Below, piece after piece: positions 5,530 through 5,726 of a DNA stretch of 5,726 nt. The DNA is from Lachnospiraceae bacterium (GTDB lineage: Bacteria > Bacillota > Clostridia > Lachnospirales > Lachnospiraceae): assembly GCA_900772685.1 (NCBI GenBank), contig CAAGRP010000119.1:1-5726 (forward strand), read 5' to 3'. Position numbers and translations under genes: made by a program. The notes under the pieces are model-generated. The model was not told the origin of the DNA, did not search any database, and worked only from the letters and a program-made list of their open reading frames with translations. The stretch's first letter is position 1; each line of letters begins with the position of its first letter.

Positions 5530-5558
5530 ATATTAACATCGTATATATTGGATGTCAA
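5530..5558 (-). promoter_or_regulatory. sigma-A type promoter of the rplU operon
   Basis: On the minus strand there is a perfect -35 TTGACA (5553-5558), a 17 bp spacer and -10 TAATAT (5530-5535). Transcription would start near 5523, giving a leader of about 75 nt before rplU. This is the best promoter in the window and probably drives the whole operon. Confidence 0.8.
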
Positions 5559-5605
5559 ACACTAATTGTCATTAAATAAAATCTTTTTAGTATTTATTAT
5601 AATCA

Positions 5606-5633
5606 TTGTTTTTTTTAAATTTTGGAATATAAT
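5606..5633 (+). promoter_or_regulatory. possible divergent plus-strand promoter
   Basis: A perfect -10 TATAAT (5628-5633) lies 16 bp after TTGTTT (5606-5611), pointing towards the inverted rplU fragment at 5655. The -35 matches only in TTG and the region is very AT-rich, so chance is a real alternative. A second TATAAT on plus at 5598-5603 (and its minus-strand equivalent at 5596-5601) shows how easily this arises here. Confidence 0.3.
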
Positions 5634-5654
5634 AAAAGTGTGATTATAAGGCAC

Positions 5655-5726
5655 AAAGCAAAAAAAGTAGTCGTTTACAAGTATAAGAGCAAAACCGGAT
5701 ATCACCAAAAGAACGGTCACAGACAG
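5655..5726 (+). pseudogene. inverted partial copy of rplU, cut by window edge
   Basis: Read on plus, these 72 bases encode K-A-K-K-V-V-V-Y-K-Y-K-S-K-T-G-Y-H-Q-K-N-G-H-R-Q, matching bL21 residues 67-90 except K84 to Q. The DNA is 71/72 identical to the functional gene in opposite orientation. The first 66 codons are missing. Upstream, the frame stays open back to 5619 (stop TAA at 5616-5618) with possible GTG (5640) or TTG (5622) starts but no good ribosome binding site, and that upstream sequence does not resemble bL21. It may be a truncated second gene, a recombination scar, or an inverted chimera made by amplification or assembly. Since the window ends inside it, its true extent is unknown. 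Confidence 0.75.

Noticed and set aside
5559..5620. AT-only hairpin as a terminator of an upstream gene
   Set aside because: TAAATA/TATTTA type pairings are expected in such AT-rich sequence and have no GC stem.
1..5726. CRISPR array, tRNA, rRNA or prophage genes
   Set aside because: No regularly spaced direct repeats, no cloverleaf, and no integrase or phage protein in any frame.

Overview
The window is most likely from a low-to-mid GC Clostridia chromosome, probably Lachnospiraceae-like. Three things point there: the gene order rplU-prp-rpmA-obgE-yhbY-yqeK-rsfS, a bL27 with the cleavable N-terminal extension found in Firmicutes next to its protease Prp, and strong GGAGG-type ribosome binding sites. 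The family-level placement is inference from gene order and protein style; no search was run. All eight confident genes lie on the minus strand, so transcription runs from high to low coordinates.

Layout in transcription order. At 5530-5558 there is a good sigma-A promoter (TTGACA, 17 bp spacer, TAATAT). A leader of about 75 nt with a nested hairpin follows, then rplU (bL21), prp (the bL27-processing protease), rpmA (bL27), a small intercistronic hairpin, obgE (ribosome-assembly GTPase), yhbY (CRM-domain 50S assembly protein), yqeK (HD-domain Ap4A hydrolase) and rsfS (ribosome silencing factor). Spacings are tight or overlapping (4 bp yqeK/rsfS, 17 bp yhbY/yqeK, 3 bp prp-rpmA), which fits one operon for 50S components, assembly and silencing. 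After a 48 bp gap comes an AzgA/PbuG-type NCS2 purine permease, possibly co-transcribed or with its own weak signals. nadD, which commonly sits between yhbY and yqeK, is absent.

Two parts are not ordinary genes. (1) Positions 71-353, after the permease, hold a gene-free block of about 283 bp. It is bounded by a 16-nt inverted repeat and filled with nested complementary segments: a closing helix, a second long-range helix, a hairpin of about 25 bp, another long-range helix and a possible pseudoknot. It looks like a structured non-coding RNA or a small inverted-repeat element that I cannot name. Beyond it the window ends in a short acidic, coding-like minus-strand frame (1-80) with no convincing start. 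(2) The right edge, 5655-5726, is an inverted copy of 72 bases of rplU codons with one mismatch (K84 to Q). It faces the rplU promoter across an AT-rich spacer. It may be a real truncated second rplU, a recombination scar, or a chimeric assembly or amplification end. The window stops inside it, so the sequence alone cannot decide.
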